Part shown: positions 7,956 through 15,228 of the stretch, piece after piece
Layout: the number at the start of each line of letters is the position of its first letter
How positions within the stretch are numbered: the stretch's first letter is position 1
Origin: an uncultured beta proteobacterium
Lineage (GTDB): Bacteria > Pseudomonadota > Gammaproteobacteria > Burkholderiales > Burkholderiaceae_C
NCBI GenBank assembly: GCA_903839085.1
Contig: CAIMBE010000038.1
Span: 1-32,499 of the forward strand
Direction of reading: 5' to 3'
Length of the DNA: 32,499 bases
Made by a program: the position numbers and the translations under genes
Notes under the pieces: model-generated
What the model saw: only the letters and a program-made list of their open reading frames with translations
Told to the model about the DNA's origin: nothing
The model's database searches: none

Positions 7956-9541
7956 ACGCGGGCACCGCGCGCGCCGACGAACTGGCGCGCATGCAGGCGC
8001 GTGAGTGGGACCTGATCGTCATCGGCGGCGGTATCACCGGCGCGGGTGTTGCCCAGCAGGCGGCACGGCGCGGCTGGAGCGTGCTCTTGATCGAGCAGCG
8101 CGACTTTGCATGGGGTACTTCGAGCCGCTCCTCCAAGCTGGTGCATGGCGGCTTGCGTTACCTGAAGGAAGGCGACATCAAGACCACGCTGCACTCGGTG
8201 CGCGAGCGCGAGCGCCTCATGCGCGAAGCGCCGGAACTGGTTGAGGTGCAAAGCTTCTTGTTCGCCGATTGCGCCGCTCGCAAGCCAGGTCGCTGGCTAT
8301 TCCAGTTGGGTCTGATGGTTTATGAACTGATGGCGGGCAAGCGTAGCCACTTCTATGCGAAGCTGAACGCGGCTCAGACTCTGGCGCCGGGGCTTGCGCC
8401 CGATCTGATGCGTGGTGCGATGGTCTATGCCGACGCAAAGACCGACGATGCAAGGCTGGTATGGCGAGTGCTGATGGAAGCCAGGCGCGATGGCGCCTTG
8501 CTGCTGAACTATGTTCATGCACAAAGCCTTCAGCACAGCAGCACGGGGGCATCCAACCTGACCGTGCGCGATGCCGTCTCGGGCCAGAGCTACCCGGTGC
8601 GCGCCAAAGCCATCGTCAACGCCACCGGTGCCTGGGCCGACCGCCTGCGTTCTGGGGTGGGCGGCAAGCCGATGCTTCGGCCTTTGAGAGGCAGCCATCT
8701 GGTGGTGCCGTTCTGGCGCCTGCCGGTTGCCCAAAGCATCAGTCTGATGCATCCCAGAGACGGCCGACCGGTGTTTCTCTATCCGTGGGAAGGCGCCACG
8801 CTGATCGGCACCACCGATCTGGATCACAAGGGCGACCTCGATATCGAGGCCAGCATCACACTGGCTGAAGTGGACTACCTCATTGAAGCGGTCAACGACC
8901 AGTTCCCTGCTGCCGCCCTCACGCCAGCCGACATCAGCGCCTGCTATGCCGGCGTGCGCCCGGTGGTGGCACAGGCCGAAGGTGACGCGTCCAAGGCCGC
9001 ACGCGACCATGCTGTGCTGGACGAATCCGGACTGATCACCGTGGCAGGGGGCAAGCTCACAACCTTCCGGCTGATGGCGCAGGACGCCTTGGCGCTGGCG
9101 GCAACCCACGCCGGCAAGCCGTTTGCGCGGGATGACGCGGCCCTGTTCACCCCCACAAGCGCGCTGAACCCGCACTGGAACGCACGGGTTCGGCACCGCC
9201 TGGCCGCGCGCTATGGCTACCTCGCGCAAACACGTGCGGGCGAGCCAGTTGATGCGGATTTGCAGACCGTTGCGGGCACCGACACCCTGTGGCTGGAGTT
9301 GTCGATTGCAGCCCGATATGAGGCTGTGCAGCATCTGGACGACCTGCTGCTGCGCCGCACCCGGCTCGGGATTCTGCTGCCACGTGGCGGCCTGGATCAT
9401 CTGGCGCGGATTCGTGTGCTCTGCGAGCCCCATCTTCAATGGGGTGATCAGGGCTGGGTCACGGAGATCGCTCGCTACCAGACGCTGATTGCCGCACACT
9501 ACCAATTGCCAAGCGCAAGACCCGAGGAACCCACACCATGA
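7943..9541 (+). CDS. glpD: Glycerol-3-phosphate dehydrogenase, FAD-dependent (GlpD family)
   Basis: The 532-residue product is a GlpD-type flavoprotein. It has an N-terminal dinucleotide-binding motif VIGGGITGAGVA (26-37), the family signature GTSSRSSKLVHGGLRYL (58-74), and the substrate-pocket segments LIGTTDLDHKGD and VAGGKLTTFRLMA. The family oxidises sn-glycerol 3-phosphate to dihydroxyacetone phosphate at the inner membrane and passes electrons to quinone. The gene overlaps the alkyl-DHAP-synthase-like gene by 13 bases and shares ATGA with the FGGY kinase gene, so these three are translationally coupled. Because the partners are ether-lipid-like rather than the usual glpF/glpK, the substrate may be a glycerol-phosphate derivative such as 1-alkyl-glycerol 3-phosphate; that is inference. 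Confidence 0.88.
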   Translation: MGHLNAGTARADELARMQAREWDLIVIGGGITGAGVAQQAARRGWSVLLIEQRDFAWGTSSRSSKLVHGGLRYLKEGDIKTTLHSVRERERLMREAPELVEVQSFLFADCAARKPGRWLFQLGLMVYELMAGKRSHFYAKLNAAQTLAPGLAPDLMRGAMVYADAKTDDARLVWRVLMEARRDGALLLNYVHAQSLQHSSTGASNLTVRDAVSGQSYPVRAKAIVNATGAWADRLRSGVGGKPMLRPLRGSHLVVPFWRLPVAQSISLMHPRDGRPVFLYPWEGATLIGTTDLDHKGDLDIEASITLAEVDYLIEAVNDQFPAAALTPADISACYAGVRPVVAQAEGDASKAARDHAVLDESGLITVAGGKLTTFRLMAQDALALAATHAGKPFARDDAALFTPTSALNPHWNARVRHRLAARYGYLAQTRAGEPVDADLQTVAGTDTLWLELSIAARYEAVQHLDDLLLRRTRLGILLPRGGLDHLARIRVLCEPHLQWGDQGWVTEIARYQTLIAAHYQLPSARPEEPTP

Positions 9542-11097
9542 GCAAGAGCTATCTGCTGGCCATAGACAACGGCACCCAGAGCGTGCGCGCCCTGTTGTTT
9601 GATCTGCACGGAAACCTGGTCGACAAGTCCCAGGTGACGATTGACAGCTACCAGTCGGCGCAGCCCGGCTGGCTGGAAAACGACCCGGAGGCCTTTTGGC
9701 AATCCTTGTGCCAGGCCTGCCAGCATCTTTGGGCCAACACCAGCGTGCCCAAGAGCGCTGTCGCGGGTGTGGTCATTACCACCCAGCGCGCCACCACCAT
9801 TGCACTGGACAAGGAGGGCAAGCCCCTGCGACCCGCCATGATCTGGCTCGATCAGCGCCGTGCCGACGTCACGCCCAAGCTCAAATGGTGGTGGGAAGCG
9901 GCGTTTCGCGCGATTGGCATGCGTGATACGGTGCGCTTTTTCCAAAAGGAAGCTGAGGCCAACTGGATCGCACAGCACCAGCCGGACGTCTGGGCGAAAA
10001 CCGACAAGTACCTGTTGCTCTCGGGCTACCTCAACTACCGCTTTACCGGCAAATTCGTGGACTCGGTGGCATCCCAGGTCGGCTACATACCGTTCGATTA
10101 CAGGAAGGGCTGCTGGGCTGCCAAGTCCGACTGGAAATGGCAGGCTCTGCCGATCCGTCCGTCCATGCTGCCCGAATTGGTGAGCGCGGGCACCATCATC
10201 GGCACGGTCAACGCCCAAGCCGCACTGGATACCGGGATTCCGGAAGGCCTGCCCGTGATTGCCGGCGCTGCCGACAAGGCCTGCGAGGTGATCGGAGCCG
10301 GTTGCCTCACACCCGAAATTGCCTGCCTGTCTTACGGCACGACGGCCACGATCAACACCACCACACCCCGCTATCTGGAAGCCACGCCCTTCATTCCACC
10401 GTATCAGGCGGCGGTGCCAAAGCACTACAACACCGAAATCCAGATCACCCGGGGATTCTGGATGGTGAGCTGGTTCAAGGAGCAGTTTGGCCTGCATGAA
10501 CAACTGATGGCGCAGCAGCGCGGCGTCGCACCGGAAGCCCTGTTTGATGAGTTGGTCAACGCCGTGCCGCCGGGGTCGCAGGGGTTGATGCTGCAACCCT
10601 TCTGGAACCCAGGCATCAAGGTCCCGGGGCCCGAGGCCAAGGGCGCCATCATCGGTTTTGGCGATGTGCACACGCGCGCCCATCTGTACCGCGCCATTCT
10701 CGAAGGCCTGGCTTACGCCCTGCGCGAGGCCAAGGAGCGCATCGAAAAACGCGGTGGCACACGCATCACCAAAGTGCGCATCTCCGGCGGCGGCTCGCAG
10801 AGCGACGCGGCCATGCAGATCACGGCCAACATTTTCAACTTGCCTTGTGAGCGTCCGCACCTGTACGAGACCAGCGGCCTGGGTGCGGCCGTGCTGGCCG
10901 CCGTGAGTCTGAAAATGCACCCGGACTTTGCGACCGCCATCGCCCGGATGACGCGCATCGGCCAGGTGTTCCAGCCCGAACCCGTGCACGCCCAGACCTA
11001 TGAGCAACTCTACCGCCGGGTCTACTGTCGCATGTACAAGCGTCTGCAGCCGCTGTATTTGGACATTCAGTCGATCACGGGGTATCCTGCCCGTTGA
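9538..11097 (+). CDS. FGGY-family carbohydrate/polyol kinase
   Basis: A 519-residue protein with the two-domain FGGY fold. The N-terminal phosphate-binding strand is AIDNGTQSVRALLFD (8-22), followed by ITTQRATTIALD and MIWLDQRRAD. The C-terminal domain contains VIAGAADKACEVIGAG and the adenosine-binding RISGGGSQSDAAMQ. Length is normal for the family. FGGY kinases phosphorylate glycerol, xylulose, ribulose, gluconate and related polyols. The GTQS start differs from the GTTS of classical glycerol kinase, so I do not assign glpK. Its 4-base ATGA overlap with glpD, together with the ether-lipid-synthase-like gene, suggests that the substrate is glycerol or a glycerol ether. Confidence 0.85.
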   Translation: MSKSYLLAIDNGTQSVRALLFDLHGNLVDKSQVTIDSYQSAQPGWLENDPEAFWQSLCQACQHLWANTSVPKSAVAGVVITTQRATTIALDKEGKPLRPAMIWLDQRRADVTPKLKWWWEAAFRAIGMRDTVRFFQKEAEANWIAQHQPDVWAKTDKYLLLSGYLNYRFTGKFVDSVASQVGYIPFDYRKGCWAAKSDWKWQALPIRPSMLPELVSAGTIIGTVNAQAALDTGIPEGLPVIAGAADKACEVIGAGCLTPEIACLSYGTTATINTTTPRYLEATPFIPPYQAAVPKHYNTEIQITRGFWMVSWFKEQFGLHEQLMAQQRGVAPEALFDELVNAVPPGSQGLMLQPFWNPGIKVPGPEAKGAIIGFGDVHTRAHLYRAILEGLAYALREAKERIEKRGGTRITKVRISGGGSQSDAAMQITANIFNLPCERPHLYETSGLGAAVLAAVSLKMHPDFATAIARMTRIGQVFQPEPVHAQTYEQLYRRVYCRMYKRLQPLYLDIQSITGYPAR

Positions 11098-11142
11098 GGC
11101 GGCTGGTTGCTGCTATGCCCGATTCATCATGAAAGTAACAAA

Positions 11143-11706
11143 ATGACCCGAGTACCCCACTTGTCACGGCGCAGCCTTCTCAAAGTGGGCTTCGGGTTTA
11201 CCGCTGCCGCCGCGTGCACCGCAATCCTCCCGGGCCTGGCCGGGTGCAGCAGCAGCGACAAAATCGCGGTGGCAGGATTCAGGTTCCTGAACGCGGGGGA
11301 TGTTGCACTCTTCAGCGCCTTGATTCCGGTGGTGGTCAGCGATGTCGCGGTTCTCGATGCGGCGCAAAGAACTCAGCGCATCCATACGGTTCTCGGCAAC
11401 ATAGACGCTGCCTGCTCCGACCTGGTCGTGCACCAGCAGGGCGAGTTGCGAAAACTGATGGATCTGCTGGCAATCGGACTGCTGCGCCGCCTGTTGACGG
11501 GTGTCGGAAACTGGAGCGACGCAAGCCGGCAGGACATCGAGGCCTTCCTTGTGCGCTGGCGCTCCAGCCGATTCGCAACGCTCACCGCGGGTGTCAATGC
11601 ACTGATGAAACTCACCTCGGTAGGCTACTACGTGTTGCCCGACGCGTGGCCGGCGGTCGGCTATCCGGGGCCGCTCAAATACGTTTACGACGCCGCCAAT
11701 TCCTGA
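11143..11706 (+). CDS. Tat-signal lipoprotein, likely small subunit of the GMC dehydrogenase
   Basis: The start at 11143 is favoured because it places a textbook twin-arginine signal at the N-terminus: LSRRSLLKVGFGF, a hydrophobic stretch, then lipobox LAGC with Cys35. The mature part of about 150 residues is helical (FRFLNAGDVALFSALIPVVV; RKLMDLLAIGLLRRLL; TAGVNALMKLTSVGYYVLPDAW). This resembles the small subunits (gluconate 2-dehydrogenase subunit 3 type) that accompany GMC dehydrogenases. The gene lies 45 bases after the FGGY kinase gene and 38 before the GMC oxidoreductase gene. By analogy with gluconate and fructose dehydrogenases, it could carry the signal-less large subunit through the Tat pore. 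I am fairly sure of the export signal and less sure of the family. Confidence 0.7.
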   Translation: MTRVPHLSRRSLLKVGFGFTAAAACTAILPGLAGCSSSDKIAVAGFRFLNAGDVALFSALIPVVVSDVAVLDAAQRTQRIHTVLGNIDAACSDLVVHQQGELRKLMDLLAIGLLRRLLTGVGNWSDASRQDIEAFLVRWRSSRFATLTAGVNALMKLTSVGYYVLPDAWPAVGYPGPLKYVYDAANS

Positions 11707-11744
11707 GTCCTGGCTGTCCACCACATCATTCGAGAGAGAAATCC

Positions 11745-13349
11745 ATGGCCTTTCCCAACATCTACACCACCGGCATCGCCTCGGGCTGGAAGGTCATCGA
11801 CGCCTCCAGTTTGAAGGCGCCCTTGACCCTGGATGCGGAGGTCGCCATCGTGGGCACCGGTGCCGGCGGCGGTGTGGCTGCCGAAATTCTGAGCCGGGCC
11901 GGATTGAGCGTGGTCATGATCGAGGAAGGACCGCTCAAGACATCGGACAGCTTCAAGGACATGGACGAGGCGCGCGCCTACCGGGACCTTTACCAGGAGG
12001 GCGCCGGACGCGCCACCTCCGACGGCGCAATTTCCATCCTGCAAGGGCGCTGCGTGGGCGGCAGCACCACGGTCAACTGGACCTCGAGTTTTCGCACACC
12101 GGGCCAGACGCTGGCCCACTGGGCCTCTCAGCATGAAGTGGCAGGGCACAGCGAAAAGGAGATGGCCCCCTGGTTTGCCAAGATGGAGGAGCGGCTCGGC
12201 ATTGCACCCTGGGCCATGGCGCCGAATGAGAACAACAGCATCCTTCAGCGTGGATGCAAGGCGCTCGGATGGGAGTCGCATGTCATCCCGCGCAACGTCA
12301 AGGGCTGCCTGGATGCCGGCTATTGCGGCCATGGCTGCCCCGCCAATGCAAAGCAGTCGATGCTGGTGACGACGATCCCGAGCGCCCTCGAACATGGCGC
12401 GACCCTGCTGCACCGCTTGCGCGTGCGGCAGGTTCAGCATGCTGCAAACAAGGTCGAAGGACTTGTCTGCGACGCGCTCGGACCGGACGGGCGCACCCCG
12501 ACCGGCGCCACGGTCAGCGTCAAGGCTCGCCACTATGTCATCGCCGGCGGCGCGATCAATTCCCCGGCGCTGTTGCTGCGTTCCCAGGTGCCCGATCCCT
12601 ACAAACTGCTCGGGAAACGCACCTTTATTCACCCGGTCAATCTTTCGGTGGCGACGATGCCCAAGCGCGTGGATGCGTTTTACGGCACACCGCAGTCGGT
12701 TGCTTCGGACCAGTTTCAGTGGAAGGATGGAGTGACCGGACCGATTGGCTACAAGCTTGAGGTGCCGCCGCTGGCGGTAGGCATTACCGCCGGCATATCG
12801 AATCTTTTCGGTCTGGAACTGAAGAAGAGCATGGCGCAACTTCCAAATTACAACGCCGTCCTGGCCCTGCTGCGCGACGGTTTTGTGCCCCAGAGCGAAG
12901 GGGGTCAGGTGCGCCTCGGCAGTGATGGCAGCCCGATACTGGACTACGAGGTCAGCCCCTATGTCTGGGACGGGATTCGCCGCGCTTTTCTCAGCATGGC
13001 GGAGCTTCAGTTTGCAGCGGGCGCCGCCAGTGTTCGCCCGGCCCACCTCGACAGCGCCAACTACACGACCTGGAACGAGGCGAGGGCAGCGATTTTGGCC
13101 CTGCCGCTCGAGAAATTCCGGGCCACCCTGTTCACAGCCCACCTGATGGGTGGCTGTGGCATGAGCGAAAACCCGCGCTCAGGGGTTGTGAACAGCCAGG
13201 GACGTCACCACCAGTTGGCCAACCTCTCGGTCATGGACGCTTCGACGTTCCCGACCAGCCTGGGTGTCAACCCGCAACTGACGATCTATGGGCTGGTGGC
13301 ACAGAACGTCTCGGCGCTGGCGGGCGAACTCGGTGCCAAGTTGCAATAG
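11745..13349 (+). CDS. GMC-family FAD oxidoreductase (fatty-alcohol-oxidase-like)
   Basis: The 534-residue product has an N-terminal FAD motif AIVGTGAGGGVAAEIL (34-49), the second GMC motif GRCVGGSTTVNW (101-112), and the C-terminal GMC domain with TAHLMGGCGM and GVNPQLTIYGLVAQ, which carry the catalytic His and Asn region. A cysteine cluster C-x5-C-x3-C-P (Cys188, Cys194, Cys198) lies in the middle. Similar clusters occur in long-chain fatty-alcohol oxidases and in the iron-sulfur-containing FAD glucose dehydrogenases. There is no signal peptide, whereas the preceding gene encodes a Tat lipoprotein that could escort it. In this operon the likely substrate is an alcohol, possibly the fatty alcohol exchanged by the alkyl-DHAP-synthase-like enzyme. 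The start at 11745 has GAGAGA upstream and fits the family length. Confidence 0.87.
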   Translation: MAFPNIYTTGIASGWKVIDASSLKAPLTLDAEVAIVGTGAGGGVAAEILSRAGLSVVMIEEGPLKTSDSFKDMDEARAYRDLYQEGAGRATSDGAISILQGRCVGGSTTVNWTSSFRTPGQTLAHWASQHEVAGHSEKEMAPWFAKMEERLGIAPWAMAPNENNSILQRGCKALGWESHVIPRNVKGCLDAGYCGHGCPANAKQSMLVTTIPSALEHGATLLHRLRVRQVQHAANKVEGLVCDALGPDGRTPTGATVSVKARHYVIAGGAINSPALLLRSQVPDPYKLLGKRTFIHPVNLSVATMPKRVDAFYGTPQSVASDQFQWKDGVTGPIGYKLEVPPLAVGITAGISNLFGLELKKSMAQLPNYNAVLALLRDGFVPQSEGGQVRLGSDGSPILDYEVSPYVWDGIRRAFLSMAELQFAAGAASVRPAHLDSANYTTWNEARAAILALPLEKFRATLFTAHLMGGCGMSENPRSGVVNSQGRHHQLANLSVMDASTFPTSLGVNPQLTIYGLVAQNVSALAGELGAKLQ

Positions 13350-13373
13350 CTGGGACCTGACCATCAGCCCACT

Positions 13374-13395
13374 CCTGTCGGCAGGCTGCGACAGG
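13374..13395 (+). terminator. Hairpin after GMC oxidoreductase gene
   Basis: CCTGTCG and CGACAGG form a perfect 7-base stem with an 8-base loop, 25 bases after the stop codon. A T-run is lacking, so termination is uncertain, but position and symmetry fit an operon end. Confidence 0.4.
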
Positions 13396-13407
13396 CCTCT
13401 TGCCTCT

Positions 13408-13554
13408 AGGGAAAGCCGGCCGGCCGAAGACCGGGTTGCGAATTGGCTGCCCGCGCCCGCTGACGACTTCGCGATGACCTTGCGCGCCTACTGGCCGGAC
13501 GACAAGCTGGTCAGGGGCGACTGGGTGCCGCCTGCAGTCGAACGGACGAAGTGA
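13408..13554 (+). pseudogene. 3' remnant of a DUF1214 (DUF1254/DUF1214) protein gene
   Basis: Translation of this stretch reads RESRPAEDRVANWLPAPADD, then FAMTLRAYWPDDKLV and GDWVPPAVERTK before a stop. This matches the well-conserved C-terminus of DUF1254/DUF1214 proteins (ANWLPAP, then a LRLYWP-type strand, then W-PP-V-R at the end). The upstream several hundred codons expected for the family are absent: the GMC gene ends at 13349 and the sequence between shows no homologous frame. It is therefore a truncated fragment, probably left by a deletion that joined the GMC operon to this locus. From 13555 to 13669 I see nothing recognisable. Confidence 0.75.
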
Positions 13555-13669
13555 ATGCCGATCGTTCAGTTGAGCGGTGATGAACCGCCCGCGAGCGCAT
13601 GTTGTACACAAGCGCAGGCAGATGAAACGGTACAACACCGTGTCACCGACCAAGCAGGGATTCTTGCTT

Positions 13670-13978
13670 TCAAGTTGAGAGCTTGCGACCGAGCTTTTGC
13701 TCGACCGACGCCGTTTTTGACTTCAGGCGCCCGCCAGGCCCGCTGCGTGCGTCAATCTTGATATTGACACTGACGCGTTCGCAGTCGGTGCTCATTGCTT
13801 TGTAGCAGTCGCTCACGACACCCATCACCTGCTCCCACTCGCCCTCAAGTATGGTGCCCATGGGAGTGAGCTGGTAAGGCACGCCGCTCCTGTCAATGAT
13901 ATCCAGAGAGCGCGCCACAAATGCGCTGACGCTGGTGCCTTTGCCCGCAGGGGCCATCGCAAATTCAAGCAAAACCAT
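13670..13978 (-). CDS. MTH1187-family thiamine-binding protein
   Basis: The 102-residue product has the layout of the MTH1187/YkoF-like thiamine-binding (DUF77) family: VLLEFAMAPAGKGTSVSAFVARSL, then YQLTPMGTILEG and WEQVMGVVSDCYKAM. The family forms small ferredoxin-like oligomers that bind thiamine or related ligands in the cytoplasm. AAGGAG lies 8 bases before the ATG, a strong ribosome site. The gene is on the same strand as, and 140 bases downstream of, acoC. It may therefore be expressed with the aco operon, whose E1 component needs thiamine diphosphate. Confidence 0.85.
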   Translation of the reverse strand: MVLLEFAMAPAGKGTSVSAFVARSLDIIDRSGVPYQLTPMGTILEGEWEQVMGVVSDCYKAMSTDCERVSVNIKIDARSGPGGRLKSKTASVEQKLGRKLST

Positions 13979-14118
13979 GGTCGAATCTCCTTTTCTAAAG
14001 TGCGGCTAACGGTACAGGGTTTCTGACTGCGTGACCTGGCGCAGCCGAACCGGCCAGCCCCTTGAGGCAAACGTTCTGCAGACGTGGATCGGCGCAGGAT
14101 GCAGCGCTGTCGGTGCTG

Positions 14119-15228
14119 TCAACCGCCGATGTGCCTAAGGATGAGGCGATTGACATCGCTGGCGCGCTCCATTTGCGCCATGTGGCCCGTGTTTTCAAAC
14201 ACCTCGACGGTGGCCCCTTGCGGTGCGTTGGCGGCGTGCGTCGCCGGAATAATCCGGTCCTCGCGCCCCCACAGCACCAGCAAGGGCGGCGTGCTGCCGA
14301 GCTCGCGCACGGGCTGCTCGCTCTGCTGGCCAGCGCCAAACAGGGAATGGCCCAGTTCAGTCAGCAGTTCGGTCACCCCGTCGAGTCGCTTGTACTTGAG
14401 CACGTCGTCCACCAGTTGGCGGTTGACCAGGCTGGGGTCAGCGAACAGCATCTCCAGCAAGGGCTTTAGCTCACGGCGCGAGGGTGCACGCGCGAAGCCG
14501 TCGGTGTAGTCAGCGTTGATTTCGCCGCCCATGCCAGCGCTGCCAATGAGGGTGAGCGAGGCCACGCGCCGCGCATCGACCAGCGCCATCTGGGCGGCAA
14601 TGGCGGCCCCCATGGAGTGCCCCACCAGATGCGCGCGTTCGACCTGGACGGCATCGAGAAAATTGGCCACAAAACCGGCCAGCGCCCCAAGACTGGCGCC
14701 GGGCAAACGGATTCCCGACTGCCCGTGCCCGGGCAGATCCAGAGCCAGCACCGGCGCTTTCTCGCCCACGGCATCGATGTTGAACAGCCAGTTGTCGAGG
14801 TCGCCCCCGAAGCCGTGGATGAAGAGCACCGGCGTGCCCTCGGCAGCACCCCTGCGCGCGTAGCGCGTGCGGATGCCCTGGACCTCGATAAACTGGTACG
14901 CGGGGGCCGCATCGTCCTCTTGCGCATCGGACGCTGGCGTGACGTAAGCCGCCACATAGGCGTCAATGTCGGCATCGCTCACGTCGTCCCCCGCCATCAC
15001 ACCCAACAGCGCCTTGACCGGCAGCAACTCGCCCACGGTGGCTAGCTTGCGCCGCAACCGGCCGGGGTCGGGTGCCTCGACCGCGCTGGCGATCTTGTCG
15101 GTTTCGACCTCAAGGATCGGCATGCCGACGCGGATGGTCGTACCCTCATCGACCAGCCAGGCGGTGACGGTGCCTTCCTTCATCGACAAGCCCCACTTGG
15201 GCATGACGATGGGCGTGATGCCAGTCAT
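14119..15228 (-). CDS. acoC: Acetoin dehydrogenase E2-like protein AcoC (lipoyl domain fused to alpha/beta hydrolase)
   Basis: The 369-residue product has an N-terminal lipoyl domain (about 4-80) with the modified lysine in VETDKIASAV (Lys45). A linker of roughly 40 residues and an alpha/beta-hydrolase domain (about 112-369) follow. The hydrolase has oxyanion segment HGFGGDLDNW (138-147), nucleophile elbow GHSMG (Ser205), acid in WGREDRIIP and His in ENTGHMAQME. There is no chloramphenicol-acetyltransferase-like E2 core. This is the architecture of AcoC from Cupriavidus and Pseudomonas acetoin dehydrogenase, where the acetyl group formed by E1 is carried on the lipoyl arm. The ATG overlaps the acoB stop by one base (TGATG). 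No dihydrolipoamide dehydrogenase gene follows. Confidence 0.92.
   Translation of the reverse strand: MTGITPIVMPKWGLSMKEGTVTAWLVDEGTTIRVGMPILEVETDKIASAVEAPDPGRLRRKLATVGELLPVKALLGVMAGDDVSDADIDAYVAAYVTPASDAQEDDAAPAYQFIEVQGIRTRYARRGAAEGTPVLFIHGFGGDLDNWLFNIDAVGEKAPVLALDLPGHGQSGIRLPGASLGALAGFVANFLDAVQVERAHLVGHSMGAAIAAQMALVDARRVASLTLIGSAGMGGEINADYTDGFARAPSRRELKPLLEMLFADPSLVNRQLVDDVLKYKRLDGVTELLTELGHSLFGAGQQSEQPVRELGSTPPLLVLWGREDRIIPATHAANAPQGATVEVFENTGHMAQMERASDVNRLILRHIGG

Noticed and set aside
11685-13142. A 485-codon minus-strand open frame inside the GMC oxidoreductase gene, and similar long frames at 8297-9505 and 9499-11007 (minus).
   Set aside because: They lie fully antisense to genes with clear family motifs; high GC removes stop codons from shadow frames, and their translations show no domain.
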